Source: Eutreptiella sp. 'Long Island Sound 2002'
Lineage: Eukaryota > Euglenozoa > Euglenophyceae > Eutreptiales > Eutreptiaceae
Length of the DNA: 64,000 nt
Direction: 5' to 3'
Assembly: GCA_964036045.1 (NCBI GenBank)
Contig: OZ038378.1
Coordinates: forward strand, 36,519,228-36,583,227
In this document: positions 11,388-22,010 of the stretch, piece by piece
Numbering within the stretch: position 1 is the stretch's first letter
Layout: each line of letters starts with the position of its first letter
The notes under the pieces: generated by a model
What the model was told of the DNA's origin: nothing
Database searches by the model: none
What the model saw: the letters and a program-made list of their open reading frames with translations, nothing else
Made by a program: the position numbers and the translations under genes

Positions 11388-11861
11388 TTGGCTCGCGATT
11401 TTGCGGTAACGGAATGGTTAACTGTTATTTACAGATATTTTGGCGGAAACCCCGATGAAGGGTCAGATTTTATCAGTAAAGGGTTCGTTGCTTCCGCAAT
11501 TTTCATATTATACACTCGCAAAATTAATCCGATTTTTTCAGACTTTCAGAATCGGATTTTCGACTTCGACATCGCCGCACTCGATATGACGAATCTCGAG
11601 TGGTCCGACATTTTTCCCCGATCACGAATCAACCTTCCTTTTGTTATGCCCTTCGTTTTGCTTAGAGATATAGGCGAAACAAAGTTGATTCGTGAGGCCA
11701 CTTTGAAAGGTCATATCTCCGGCTCACTGCGAGTAGTCCCAATTTCGAGAATTTGGTTGGAACTGCATTGGTCTCAACTTAATTTAGGAAGCATCAAACG
11801 CCTTTGGTGTGTACAGATGCCCGGTATAGCAAGGGATAATGATCAAGAGGGTAGAAAGTGA
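11388..11861 (+). CDS. Unidentified open frame between chromodomain and LTR of element A
   Basis: A 157-codon frame begins at a TTG; its first in-frame ATG is at about 11586, so an upstream exon or start would be needed for the full length. The codons are AT-richer than in pol. The residue mix is protein-like (many Phe/Ile, several Trp, few low-complexity runs), with stretches such as GFVASAIFILYT. I see no known domain, signal peptide or clear membrane span. Some Ty3/gypsy elements carry a third frame here, but nothing ties this one to an envelope or other known product. It may equally be a chance frame. It ends within a few bases of a possible polypurine tract. Confidence 0.25.
   Translation: MARDFAVTEWLTVIYRYFGGNPDEGSDFISKGFVASAIFILYTRKINPIFSDFQNRIFDFDIAALDMTNLEWSDIFPRSRINLPFVMPFVLLRDIGETKLIREATLKGHISGSLRVVPISRIWLELHWSQLNLGSIKRLWCVQMPGIARDNDQEGRK
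11846..11860 (+). other. Possible polypurine tract of element A
   Basis: A 13-15-base purine-rich run (AAGAGGGTAGAAAG) is followed by TGATATATAAC. If it primes plus-strand DNA, the right LTR would start near 11861 and be about 1.6 kb long. The G run near 11010 is an alternative. The true LTR start cannot be fixed because the left one lies outside the window. Confidence 0.35.
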
Positions 11862-12669
11862 TATATAACTCTTGGACCGTGCAACCGAATATTTTAATGC
11901 GACTTTCGAGTGTACCGCGTGAGTGTTGGGGTTGCATAGCAACTTTTCTTCCGGTTCCTACGTATTTTTAACGTGAAGTTATGTCCATGGAGGGTCATGG
12001 CATATCATGGTGGGAGCCACTTTTGAGGGTATGTGTTATATGCATGGTATGTGCTTCGATATGCTCACGCCCATGTTATATATCTCCGTTTGTAGGAAGA
12101 TATATGGAGTCATACGTGGCAAGGGCTTTGCCCATGTTCCAATGGTGAACTCCATAGCGCTGGACTAAGTCTACCGCTCATATAGTGCATGTGGGAAGGC
12201 TTACGGAGCGACCCACAAGCGCCAATATCAATTTTCCCATTTTCAGGGTGCGTGTTGGGAGGAGGTTCGAAGGTGTCCTTATGCGTCCATATGGGGATCC
12301 AAGTGGGGGGATTGTTTGCAAATGGTCCCAAGCAATTGTGTTTTGAGTCATAGGTTGACACCATGGGTGAGCGAAGTTATATACTATTGTAATTATCTTG
12401 AATTTGGCATTGTTTGCATGTTTTTGACCTCATTTTATGCTCATTTGTGTGTTTTATGTGCTCAACTGGTTGGCCAACAGTAAAGTGCCTATAGATCCGT
12501 GAACTATGGTATGTTGCTTATGTGTTGGCATATGCTTCGGTGTTGTACCTCACCATATGCCGGATCACATGGTCACTTTGGCTTGGGACACGAGGCCTCA
12601 CAACATTAGGTCTCAAATTCATGAGCTGACTTGTGAAGCATGTCATGTACATAACAGGAGGGGTTTCGG
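11862..12669 (+). other. Probable 5' part of right LTR of element A
   Basis: No coding frame. It leads without a break into the stretch that matches the left LTR (from 12670). Its own counterpart would lie upstream of the window, so LTR membership is inferred from position. Confidence 0.45.
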
Positions 12670-13462
12670 AGCCAATGATGGCATATTCTTGGGCATGGAC
12701 TTTTGGTCTATAGCACCCCTGTATACTACCTTCCGGTTTGACACATGCATGGAGCATTTGAATATTTGCCGTGTGCATTTTTGAGTATATAATTGAATTT
12801 TGGGCATTATGGTGTGATCTGCCTGATTTTGCCATGTTGTGAGGTCATCTTCATGGGGCAGTTCTCCAAGCCCATTCGACCCCAAGTCCAACCAAGGTTA
12901 TGTCAGGGTAGGGCATGGTCCTGAGTGCCACTCTAGGCCATGACACGCCACTCCCCCTAATGGGCTAGGATTTATAGGCTTGGGAGTGAACACATTTTCG
13001 GGGTTTGTGTAGTGACTTGTGACACATGGCATTCAGCCATCTCATTTCACCTGGTTCAGGGCAATATGTTGGTGAGTCAAGGAAAGGTCTTGAGTCCAGG
13101 GAATGAGGGGTTTATGGCTGTGAATGTGTATGTTTACCTCTTTCCCCAACTTTGCTTTATTTGTGTTCATATGCCAATTTCAGGGCTTTCTTCCTTCGTG
13201 CTATTCTTGTACATGCCCGCCACCGTGAGACGACCGGTGTGCTGAACGGAAGCCCGAAACGTGTATTGGATTGTGGATTGGGTTATTGCTGCATTTGTGG
13301 GATCTGGTTGCTGTTCAGGGTTGAAGGAGGATTACCTTTTCTATATTTTTGGACTTTGGACCCTGGAAACTAAGGAATGCAATCGTTGATCCGGAGTAAA
13401 TCCGCAGGGGTAACAGGCGGAAGGGGCACAGCGGGGGCCGGTCCTGGTAGGAACCTTCTTTA
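12670..13462 (+). repeat. Second LTR copy of element A
   Basis: It corresponds to 1-793 with a constant offset of 12669. It is the right LTR of element A by position, yet it is followed by a primer-binding site, as a left LTR would be (see next entry). Confidence 0.88.
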
Positions 13463-13489
13463 TGGTAGCAGAGGCGTACCAGCTGCCCC
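13463..13489 (+). other. Extra primer-binding site and leader remnant after second LTR
   Basis: TGGTAGCAGAGGCGTACC plus eight further matching bases repeat 794-820, with one mismatch. A normal right LTR is followed by target DNA and not by this. The simplest reading is that a second internal region once followed, in a tandem LTR-internal-LTR-internal arrangement, and was cut away at 13489. Confidence 0.7.
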
Positions 13490-14240
13490 AGGTATGCAAT
13501 TTACAACCGTTCAGTTTCATATTGTGTTTGTTCCGTTTGATTAAGATTAGTGGTTCAATTCCTCCGTTGCTATTCTCTCCCCAGCTGCCATTTCACTGCA
13601 CCAGCCCATTAGACTTGAGCCCGTGGTGGGCACCTGCCGACAGTCCCTTGCTCTGCAGATGTGGTTTGGCGCAGCAGTTGAACATGATTTTGCGGCTGAT
13701 TTCCAGTCCATTTCCACTGACTGCAATCTTGTGTCGTTCCTCACTGGGCTGCTCACAGCGTTTCAGACTGGTGTCGCATTCAGCCTTTTACTGGGCAAGC
13801 CGAGTGCATCTCTGATCACTTGCAGTTGTTCATATTCGTCCTCCTTGACCCTATGTTCGACGTGCATGCACGCATTGGGTAACTCTGCAACACCCGTGAA
13901 CCCCTGCCCCAGCCCCTTCCATATGCCCACAACACAATTGCCTCCCATTGTCCACACACACCACTGTGTCGTGTGAAGACCATGGTGTGAAGAAGTTATC
14001 ATTCTTATTCAAACCTGCATTCTCCCCACTAGGGGTTCTTTGGTTGTTTGATCCACAATTTCAAGTGGTCCATGCTCCTTCAGAACCTTTGCCAGTCCGT
14101 GCTCACCCTGTTGCCGTTGTTGTACAGTGCAGATGCGCTGCCGTTTTCTGCCAACTGCTCTTTCAGGACCGTATAAAATGGGGTTTTGACTTCATCTGTG
14201 TGGTTCTTTTTGCCTTGTGCGAAAGAAAAGTGGTCCAAGC
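13490..14240 (+). other. Unassigned segment between elements A and B
   Basis: No domain recognised. CAG|GTATGC near 13486 and a pyrimidine-rich stretch ending CCCCAG near 13583 resemble splice borders, but the open frames here (13462-13815, 13623-13976) are low in protein character. It is the target into which element B inserted. Confidence 0.4.
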
Positions 14241-14956
14241 AGTAAGAAAAAGTCACTACCATGTCTTTCTTGGAGGGCTTGATCCAGGCCAAGCCCCCCT
14301 TAAAACCCTTTTTGTTGATGCTAAGACAAACTTAAGTGTTTTTATCTCTCTTTTGTAGCCTAAAGTACACTTTCTCAAAGTAACTAGGGCTGTGACCCTA
14401 GCCCCCCCCATGATGTTCACCCCTACCACTCAACTGAGCGGAGGTACCTTCCTTCATGGAGGACATACCAAAATAAATCAGGCATTTCATGCTTGTTGGC
14501 CTTGGAGGTTAAGCCTAGTGGTCTCCCACCCCAAGACCCCTATACTCAATTGTTTCTACCACTTATTGTGGTCCTACTTTGTAACTGTTTCTGAATTCAG
14601 TTGCTTGGCCAAGTCATTTTCTGTGTGGTCCTGACATCTATGCCTCTCAGTCCTAACCAGCACCATTTCACCCAAAAGAGTGCACATGAAGTGCCTAATG
14701 CAACCTCTGAGGCTAGAGTCTGACCAATTTTCATATAAAATCTTTTGTATTATCCATTTGTGATTGAATCTATGTGCATAAACCTGCTTTGTCTATCTGC
14801 AGCCCTTCTGTGTTACACTGGATTCCAAAACCAATCATTGACTCGATCCACATCCTCTTATTGCTCTACTTGCTGCTTTGGTTTGGGTTTTCAACTACAA
14901 AACCTGCAGGATATCATCATCAAAATACCTAGGGCATAAAGCAAGGACATCTTTCT
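14241..14956 (+). repeat. Left LTR of element B
   Basis: It matches 24715-25430 at the same length. It starts AGTAAG and ends CTTTCT, an imperfect inverted pair but not the usual TG...CA. A TATA-like CATATAAAATC lies near 14731 with the same sequence in the right copy. Small open frames at 14392 and 14745 recur in both LTRs and are not considered genes. The last base overlaps the first T of the primer-binding site, so the end is uncertain by one base. Confidence 0.93.
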
Positions 14957-14972
14957 GGTAGCAGAGGCAGTC
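14956..14972 (+). other. Primer-binding site of element B (initiator-Met tRNA)
   Basis: TGGTAGCAGAGGC abuts the LTR and is identical to the site of element A at 794. Confidence 0.88.
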
Positions 14973-15037
14973 CCTTGTGACCTTTTGAACCGACCCTGAG
15001 AAGAAGTGCAGAATAAAAGCTCAAATACAAGTTCATC

Positions 15038-17206
15038 ATGTCCACGCCAAGCGTCAGGACCTGGCCTATCCGAACTGTCCAAGTACAAATGGGCAGCATG
15101 GCCCACCCAATGAGTGAACCACCTCACCGAGCTCCACATCATCTCAGTGGCGCATCTGGGTCCCAAGGAGATCCAGAACGCAGAAGGGCGGAAGAGAATA
15201 CAGGCCTTACAACCGAGGCCTTAGCAGCACACGGTGGAGACAGCTTCAGTCACCTCCACAGACGTGTGGCTGCTTCAGTATCAAGATCAAATTGTCCAGC
15301 TTCATCCTCAACTGCCATTGAAGGACCTGAGGAGTATGAGGAGCTGAAGCAGAAGATGGATGAGTACATCCTACATCAGGAGTACTACAAATCTATCCGT
15401 GGGGAAGATGGAGAGGAGCCACCCGCTGTACATGGATCCATACCACGTACAGACCTAGGGTCCTACGCGCACTCGGGTCCTCCGTCCACTGCATCCCTGC
15501 CAAGACGAACAAGACCTGAGTATCCAAGACCATGTTATCCAACCCCAAGGGCTCCCGAAGTGGGCCCAACACGAATCGAAGAACAACATCATCCAAGGCC
15601 AACCTACGGAGCCCTGGATCACACGGCCGAGCTGTTGGCCAAACTCCCGTCTGGATCAGAAGATCCAGATGTGACGGCCCTATCGGAGGCCATTAAGGCA
15701 GAGCTGGGTATTGCAGAACCCTTACCCAAGCCTGAGTTGCCCTCTCTCTCTCCAGGGCTGAGTACCCTGGCCGAAGATCTCAAGAGATCAAGGGTCTCAA
15801 GGCTGTTGCCTAAGGTCACCTGCCCCAGCCCCTTTCACCCCCGTGCCAGGACTGTTCCTATGGCTGATCTACAGGACGTGCCTGTCACAGAGAGTGAGAG
15901 AAGAGGGTTGTCAGCCTTGGCCCCTCTTGCCGGCGTGTCGCCATCAGGCCTAACTCCGGGGGACGGGAACACGGGCTGACCAATTGCCCAGGCGAACATC
16001 CAGCTGGAACTGCCGGAGTTCGACCCCAAAAATCTGCCTGAATGGGCAGAAGAATTTGCAGAGTTCCTTTTGTTGACTGGCCAATCCCATGTGGATGTGG
16101 CCACCAAATGTTCACTGCTAAAACGCTCATGCAAAAAGAAATTTTTGCAAAAACAGGTCAAACAGATTGTGAAAACCTGTTCTACCTGGGCAGAGGTACT
16201 CCTGAGGTTAGAGAAAACATTTCCAGTCCATGAGACTGACCTCAGCGTACGCACACAGATCGAGGAGGTACCTATGCTCCCGGAGTTTCCATCCGCTGCG
16301 CGAATTTCTGAGTATGTGTGCGACTTGGAGTACTTATTTTCGAGGATGAATATGGGCTCCTACGGAGCCACTGAGCCCCACCTGTGGCTCATGAGTAAGA
16401 TCCCCCAGCGTACGTGGGATGATTGCCGCTCCACCTCTGAGAGGAAGAGCAGGACCCACTCGTACGATACACTGGTGGATCTCTTGATTGAGCTAGCTCT
16501 TGAGAGAGAGAATGACTCCCACATGGAGAAATTCCTCAAGAAGCATTTGGGACGAGGAGGTACCCCTACCCCCGAACGTGGCGAAGGGAAGGGGCATAAA
16601 AATCCCACTAACACCAACCAGGGAGGTGGTAAAGGGAGGGGCAACCTACGTGCCATGAACGAGGTTCAACCTGATGCAGGCACACCCCCCCTGTTCTACT
16701 GCCGACCTGTCAATGACAAGGGGGGACCTTGTCTTGCCTCTGACTGCGATCTCCGCAGTGGCTGTATGCTGCAGATGAAACGTCAGCAGCACACCAAAGA
16801 TGGGAAACAGGTGACCTATCAGGACCACTTGAGGTGTACCATCACCTGTGGTTACTGTGGCAAACGTCGTCACTACGAGGACGAATGCCACATCAAGAAA
16901 CGCGAGAGTGACAAACTCAAGCGTCAGGAGGCGGAGCGCCAGAAGACCCAGACGCCCGTCAGAAATCCCCCGAATGGGGATAAAGGTAAAGGAGGTGGCA
17001 AGGGGGGTGGCAAGACTGGACCCCCTAACCCCCAGAGGCGCTCATCAGCGCCTGTTGCTACACCCACTCCTGCTGCTACACCCGCTCCTGCCGCAGGTGT
17101 CCCCCAGAAGCGCCCCCAAGGGGATAACGCTACCCCTGAGGGGAATAATTCTAAGAAGAGGCGCTTGGCCTGGATGGCCAAGTCCCTCATGGCTGCAGGG
17201 GTGGAT
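15038..17206 (+). pseudogene. gag: Element B Gag
   Basis: ATG at 15038 is 66 bp past the primer-binding site and opens the main frame. The first 300 codons are Pro/Ser/Glu-rich with a short helical stretch (about 15330-15370). A TGA at 15977-15979 interrupts. The frame continues in phase into a helical capsid-like domain (about 16000-16560). Next comes a Gly/Lys-rich spacer and a Cys-rich block (16695-16770). A textbook zinc knuckle, C-x2-C-x4-H-x4-C, lies at 16847-16888. Lys/Gly and Ala/Pro-Thr repeats follow. Gag would package the RNA and form particles. The single TGA could be a mutation of CGA or a readthrough site. I favour mutation. Confidence 0.85.
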
Positions 17207-18523
17207 GTGAAATTCCCTGATGAGGAATGGGGGGGCGGCTCCGAAGAGGAGGACTTGGTTTTCTGGATCCTCGTGAAAATCGGGGATCAGGTTTTTCGAG
17301 CGTTGCTTGATACCGGTGCAACACTTTCCATAGTGGCCCGGCGCCTGCTTAAGACTTACAGGAAAACTAACAACGTGGCCATAAGAGTAGGGGATGGGCG
17401 TACCATCCATTCCTTGGGGGGGGTCGATGTGACCATATGTCTGGGCGACGAAACCGTGACCCAACACTGCAGAGTGTTGGACACTGACGCCTTTGACATC
17501 GTCATTGGCACCGACTTTCTAAGAAGAAACCCCCAGGTTAAAATGCTGTCCCTACAGCGTCCTTACTCTTTGCACTGCGACTTTGGCAGTGGGCTATTCT
17601 CCGTTCCTTTGAAGCTGTCAGGACGAAAAGAGTCTGGGCTGCGCGACGCAGCCAGGACGAACTATCGTACTGAAAACTACCAGCTGGCCCGTCACGTTCT
17701 TGAAAATGGACTGGCGGCCCTACAGGTAAACCTGGATGAGATCCAGGTGGAATTGTTTGCGAGCCAACAACAGCACATCATGCAGTTGTACTTCTCGAAA
17801 CAACTGAACAATGCTTTCCGTTTCTTCTGGAAAGCAATGGGCCTAGCGTATGCTAACCCTCCCTTCTCCCTGCTCGCAAAGGTTCTAACCAAAATCGCTT
17901 ATGAGGGAGGAAGGGTTGTTATGTGCACCCCTGACTGGGGTTGCTCTGGTGAACATGCTTACTGGCGCCGTATGCTAGATCGAATCCCCGACGGCCCCAT
18001 CTATGTGCCTGAGGACTCAGACACAGCTATGCAGGCCCCTGAGTGGGCCAGTTTCCTGTCCATCATCGATGGATCTCTCAATCCTGTACCCCTGTGTGAC
18101 CTGGACCAGGTGCTACTAAAAGAGGTCATGGCCGAAAATCGTGGCCTGACCCTTTATGATCCCAAAAATCGATCTCCTGAGCACCTATCTGCCACACTTA
18201 CAGGGTGTGAGTCTCCTGATGACTATCCGGAACCTGCAGCTGTAAAAGGAGATGCTGACGACCAACTGTCTGAGATCGCCAGCACTATTCCCTCTGTTGA
18301 TCCCAGCTGTGTTGACCTAAAACATAGTGCTTTCCTGGCCCAGCTGTTGCTAGAGGGGGTAGATCTAGAGTCAACCTCTGAACGCGCTTCCTCTGTTGGG
18401 AAACCAGTGCTACACATGCAGCCTGTGCACACAGGTGAACCCGTGGCCCGGAGTGCTGATGCTCTGGCACGGCCTGCTGCAAATAACATGCCATTGTCTG
18501 AGCATGACACTCAAGAACTCTGA
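17207..18523 (+). pseudogene. pol: Element B aspartic protease plus Dam-methyltransferase-like domain
   Basis: In phase with Gag. The protease active site Asp-Thr-Gly-Ala lies at 17309-17320 after VFRALL, with the second conserved block (FDIVIGTDFL) near 17500. From about 17740 to 18010 comes a segment with ELFAS, a conserved aromatic spacing, then NPPF at 17855-17866 with LLAKVLTKI, and a following strand (RVVMCTPDW). This order resembles the N6-adenine methyltransferase-derived segment known from DIRS-type retroelements and phage Dam enzymes, in which NPPY/F binds the target adenine. Methylation activity is not claimed. The remaining 170 codons are acidic and unassigned. The frame ends at TGA 18521-18523, past which the same frame continues. 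Confidence 0.8.
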
Positions 18524-20460
18524 CGGCTGTTGTACCTGAAAGCTGAAGGTATTGAGCGCCAAGAGGGTCTGCAATACCTCAGACAGACCTGGAAATCCTC
18601 CATCTGGTCTGAGGAAGACGATGAGTCCTATACGCTGCCTGATCCTGAGATACCTCTAGTGTATTCTCTACACTATGGGCAGCAATGTACCCCTGAGTGG
18701 GACGATGGTACTGTGCCTGACGAAACTGCTGATCGGCATAAAAAGAAAGAACATGGAAAAAGCAACCTCCATGCTGAGGAGGATTTCCTTCAGAAACTCG
18801 AGAGTCTAAACCTTGACCCCCGCCTGAAGAAACTGCTGGTAACCTATGAGGAGGTGTTCGGCGCCTTGCCGCCTCCCCTTTCTTGTAAAAAAATGGTCCG
18901 GATGGACCTGAAATTGAAACCAGAATTCGAAAAGACGCGAGTGAGGCGTCGTCCCTATCCCGCTCCACAGGAACAGGTTGAAGAAATCGAGCGCCAGATC
19001 CAAGAATGCATTGATGCTGGCCTCGTTGAAGAGTATAAACATGGGGACTATCCCCATCACTGCAGCCCCTGTTTCCTTGTTGCTAAACCAGGGTCGACTG
19101 CTCTACGTGTTGTTGTAGACTATGGTGAGGTCAACAAGAAAACCCAGAACCACTCAGGGAGTATTCCTAACATGGAAAACACCCTGGAGCGTATTGCCAA
19201 ATGCAGGTATAAGACCAAAATGGACAAACGCTCTGGTTTCTGGCAGGTGGACCTAACCGCCGCAGCTCAGGAGCTGTTGGCCTTTATAACCCCTAAGGGT
19301 CGTGTTTTCAAATGGAAGGTTATGCCTTTCGGGGTGGCTAATGCCCCAGCGCTCTTCCAGGAGCTTATGAACAAAATTTTGTACATACTGAGGCGCAGGC
19401 CTCTAGTACAAGAGTTGATTTCTCGGGTGCAGAAATGGCGGCTCACATCGACGACGTGAGTTTGGGTACTAACACCAAAGAGGACCACGTTCTTCTCCTC
19501 CGTGAATTTTTCATTGTCTGCCAAGAAGACCATCTCCGAATTAAACTCGAAAAATGTGAGTTTATGAAAGAGGAGATGGAGTATTTGGGTTTCGACGTGG
19601 GGTATGGCTGGTGGAAACCAGCCGCGTCTAAGATGCAGCCCCTACAGGACATGCAGATTCGCGATGACCCTAAGAAGGGTCTACACGATGTGAGGAGTTT
19701 TGTGGGCGCCTGTAATTTCTATCGGCGTCACATCCACAATTTTGCTTACTCCTCTGCACCCCTCAGTGACCTGATCAAGAAAACTACTCCCTGGAGGTGG
19801 ACCTCCAGAGAGGAAGAATGTTTCCAGGAGTTGAAGAAGAAGATTGCCTCCTCCAACTGCCTGGGAGTGCCCCGCCCTGAGGGCGAGATAGTCCTGATCA
19901 CTGATGCCAGTGATGTAGGGGGGGGGGGTACGATCTACCAATGGCAGGAGCTTAGCCCCGCTGAACTAACCCACTGCCATTATCCTACTACTGGACTGAA
20001 CCGTGATTGTTCGTTGAAACATGACTATCCTACCAGTGGGTGGCGACTGGTGCCGCTGGGACACTGGAATTGGAAATGGAACCAAGCGCATTCCAACTAC
20101 AGCACCTATGACCAGGAACTCCTGGCCGGTATGTTGGTGCTATCGTCACAATCCCGACTCCTGGGATCTAACCCTATTGTCTGGCTGTGTGACCAGGAGC
20201 CTGTGAAGTCTTTTCAGAAGGGCCCACCACCGGAAAAAGCAAAGCTAAAACGGTGGTGGACTTACCTGAGCCAGTTCAGGCTGACAGTGCATCATATCCC
20301 CGGGATTAAGAATGAACTGTCTGACTATATATCGCGCAACAACTTCGATGCGCTTATTGGTGAGAGCTCTGAGGCGCTCGCCAAAGAGGCTTTCCAGCGT
20401 ATGGATGTCCAGCTTGACCTGTCCATGCCACTGCTGGAATCCTGGAGGGTTGGAGTCTAA
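18524..20460 (+). pseudogene. pol: Element B reverse transcriptase and RNase H
   Basis: In phase with the protease up to about 19424: RT fingers and palm blocks (CSPCFLVAKPG, LRVVVDYGEVN, TKMDKRSGFWQVDL, FKWKVMPFGVANAPALFQ). A frame change near 19424 leads to the catalytic box, which reads H-I-D-D at 19444-19455 where Y/F-V-D-D is usual. The two Asp are kept. Then come the connection (DVRSFVGACNFYRRHI) and RNase H with TDAS near 19900, DQELLAG near 20112 and CDQEPV near 20190, preserving the acidic triad. The frame closes at TAA 20458-20460. The integrase continues one base out of register. Confidence 0.9.
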
Positions 20461-22010
20461 CCGACTATCAGTCAGAGTATGAAGAAATTCTCCAAACCCT
20501 CAGCACTGGTCTCGAACCCCGTGTCATTGACGGGCACCAGTGGTATAAAAACAATCAGTACCTCTTCTACGAGGACCGAATTGTGGTGCCTGAGGCACGA
20601 CTGGATGGGTGCCTACAGTGGTCCCATCTCAGTTCTGGTCACACTGGCGCCAATCGCTCAGTGGACTTCTTCCGTGAGTGTTTCTACTCTAGTCTAACCC
20701 TGAATGAACTGAGGTCGCGTATGCAGACCATTGTGGATGCTTGTGGCTGTCATGCAAGCAAGCAGAGCGACAGTAGGGATAGGGGCCTGATCTCCAGCTT
20801 ACCCATACCCTATTGTGCTAACTCTCTTCTCTACGTGGATTACATCCACGGCCTACCACACTTTGGCGGCTATGATAGTTGCCTCGTGGTCACCTGTGGT
20901 CTATCTCGCTTCACCCGTGTGTTCCCTTGCAATAAGAAAATCACAGGTGAGCAGACGGTGAACATGTTGGTCGAACAATGGTTCGAACCCTATGGAGCAC
21001 CTAAGCAGGTGCACTCTGATGAGGATGTACGCATCCGCAGTGACACTGGGTGGTACAAACGAGTGCTAAATGCCCTCAACGTGGAGGTAACCACAGGTGT
21101 GCCCTATACCCACATGTCTAATCCTCTCTGTGAGAGACAGAACCGTGTGGTGGAGCAAAACTTAAGAATCCTGATGAAACAGGAGCGCACCAAGGACTGG
21201 GTACGCCTAGTGCCCTGGGCAGTGCTGTCCATTAACTCACAGCGGAGCTCTTCTACGGGTTTCACCCCCCACGAACTGTTCCATGGAGGACGACCTGCTT
21301 GGTTCTTCAAAACCCCCTTTCCTGAGGACTTCAAGAGCCCTGTTGGAGATTGGCTGGAACACAAGCAGTCTCTGGCTAACCAGGCTGGTACTAACCTGAG
21401 GCACATTCGTGACCGTGAACAAAGCCGACAGAACCGCCTACGGCGACCTGCCAGCTTCAAGGTAGGTGACCTTGTTTTGGTACACCATTCACGCCTACCC
21501 TCCTGGCCACGTAACTGCCTACAGGACCCTTACTTCGGACCCTATCGTATCATCAGGATAGATGGATCCAGGATCCATGTCAGGTGCAGTCCACGTCTAG
21601 GTGGTGAACTGCTGTGTGCACCTAAGCAGTTAAGGCACTATCACTCCCCTGACAACTTGTGTTGGGATGAGTGGCGCCTCAGCGACAATGAGATTGAATG
21701 TATAGACCTAGAGAACGCTGCCAGTCCAGAGGAGGCAGACGAACTCGAAGAGATGACTGCCGATGAGATGGCAGTCGATGGTTACTACGTGGTTGCAGGT
21801 ATTGCTCGCCACGAGTATAAACAGGGCTGGAAATTCCTTACCCTGTGGGATGGCTATGGGTTGTCTGAGGCGACCTGGGAACCTATGTCAGCCTTCATAC
21901 AACCAGATGGGAGTATCAACCCCATCTTCCGCACTTACCTCGTTGAGAACAACGAGGGGCAGCTCCTAACCCGTGCTGAGACTATGTCCCAGCGTAAGAA
22001 GCGCAACTAA
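20457..22010 (+). CDS. pol: Element B integrase with chromodomain
   Basis: An uninterrupted stretch of about 517 codons, in the frame of 20583 and open from about 20463. The zinc-binding region has HLSSGHTG and a shortened C-x-C (CGC near 20740) in place of C-x2-C. The core triad is complete: Asp at 20838 (YVDYI), Asp at 21018 (HSDED) and Glu at 21132 (LCERQN), spaced D-37-E. A GPY/F-type C-terminal module follows (DPYFGPYRIIRIDG near 21525). The chromodomain lies at about 21780-21950 (YYVVAGIARHEY, WKFLTLWDGYG, ATWEPMSAF). It would insert the DNA copy and direct it to chromatin. It has no start of its own and would be made from the upstream pol, which is broken here. Confidence 0.9.
   Translation, partial: LTDYQSEYEEILQTLSTGLEPRVIDGHQWYKNNQYLFYEDRIVVPEARLDGCLQWSHLSSGHTGANRSVDFFRECFYSSLTLNELRSRMQTIVDACGCHASKQSDSRDRGLISSLPIPYCANSLLYVDYIHGLPHFGGYDSCLVVTCGLSRFTRVFPCNKKITGEQTVNMLVEQWFEPYGAPKQVHSDEDVRIRSDTGWYKRVLNALNVEVTTGVPYTHMSNPLCERQNRVVEQNLRILMKQERTKDWVRLVPWAVLSINSQRSSSTGFTPHELFHGGRPAWFFKTPFPEDFKSPVGDWLEHKQSLANQAGTNLRHIRDREQSRQNRLRRPASFKVGDLVLVHHSRLPSWPRNCLQDPYFGPYRIIRIDGSRIHVRCSPRLGGELLCAPKQLRHYHSPDNLCWDEWRLSDNEIECIDLENAASPEEADELEEMTADEMAVDGYYVVAGIARHEYKQGWKFLTLWDGYGLSEATWEPMSAFIQPDGSINPIFRTYLVENNEGQLLTRAETMSQRKKRN

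Larger units (their letters stand above)
1..13462 (+). mobile_element. Ty3/gypsy chromovirus-like retrotransposon A (degenerate, left end outside window)
   Basis: The order is LTR, primer-binding site, Gag, protease, a possible methyltransferase-like segment, reverse transcriptase, RNase H, integrase, chromodomain, LTR. The integrase-last order and the chromodomain mark the chromovirus branch of Ty3/gypsy. The left LTR runs off the window. The coding part has in-frame stops at 1527, 3205, 3817 and 7975, frame changes near 2400, 5835, 6086 and 7565, and a 1.8-kb insertion at 8110-9921. The two LTR stretches differ at scattered sites but keep the same length over 793 bp. I infer an old, inactive copy. 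Confidence 0.93.
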
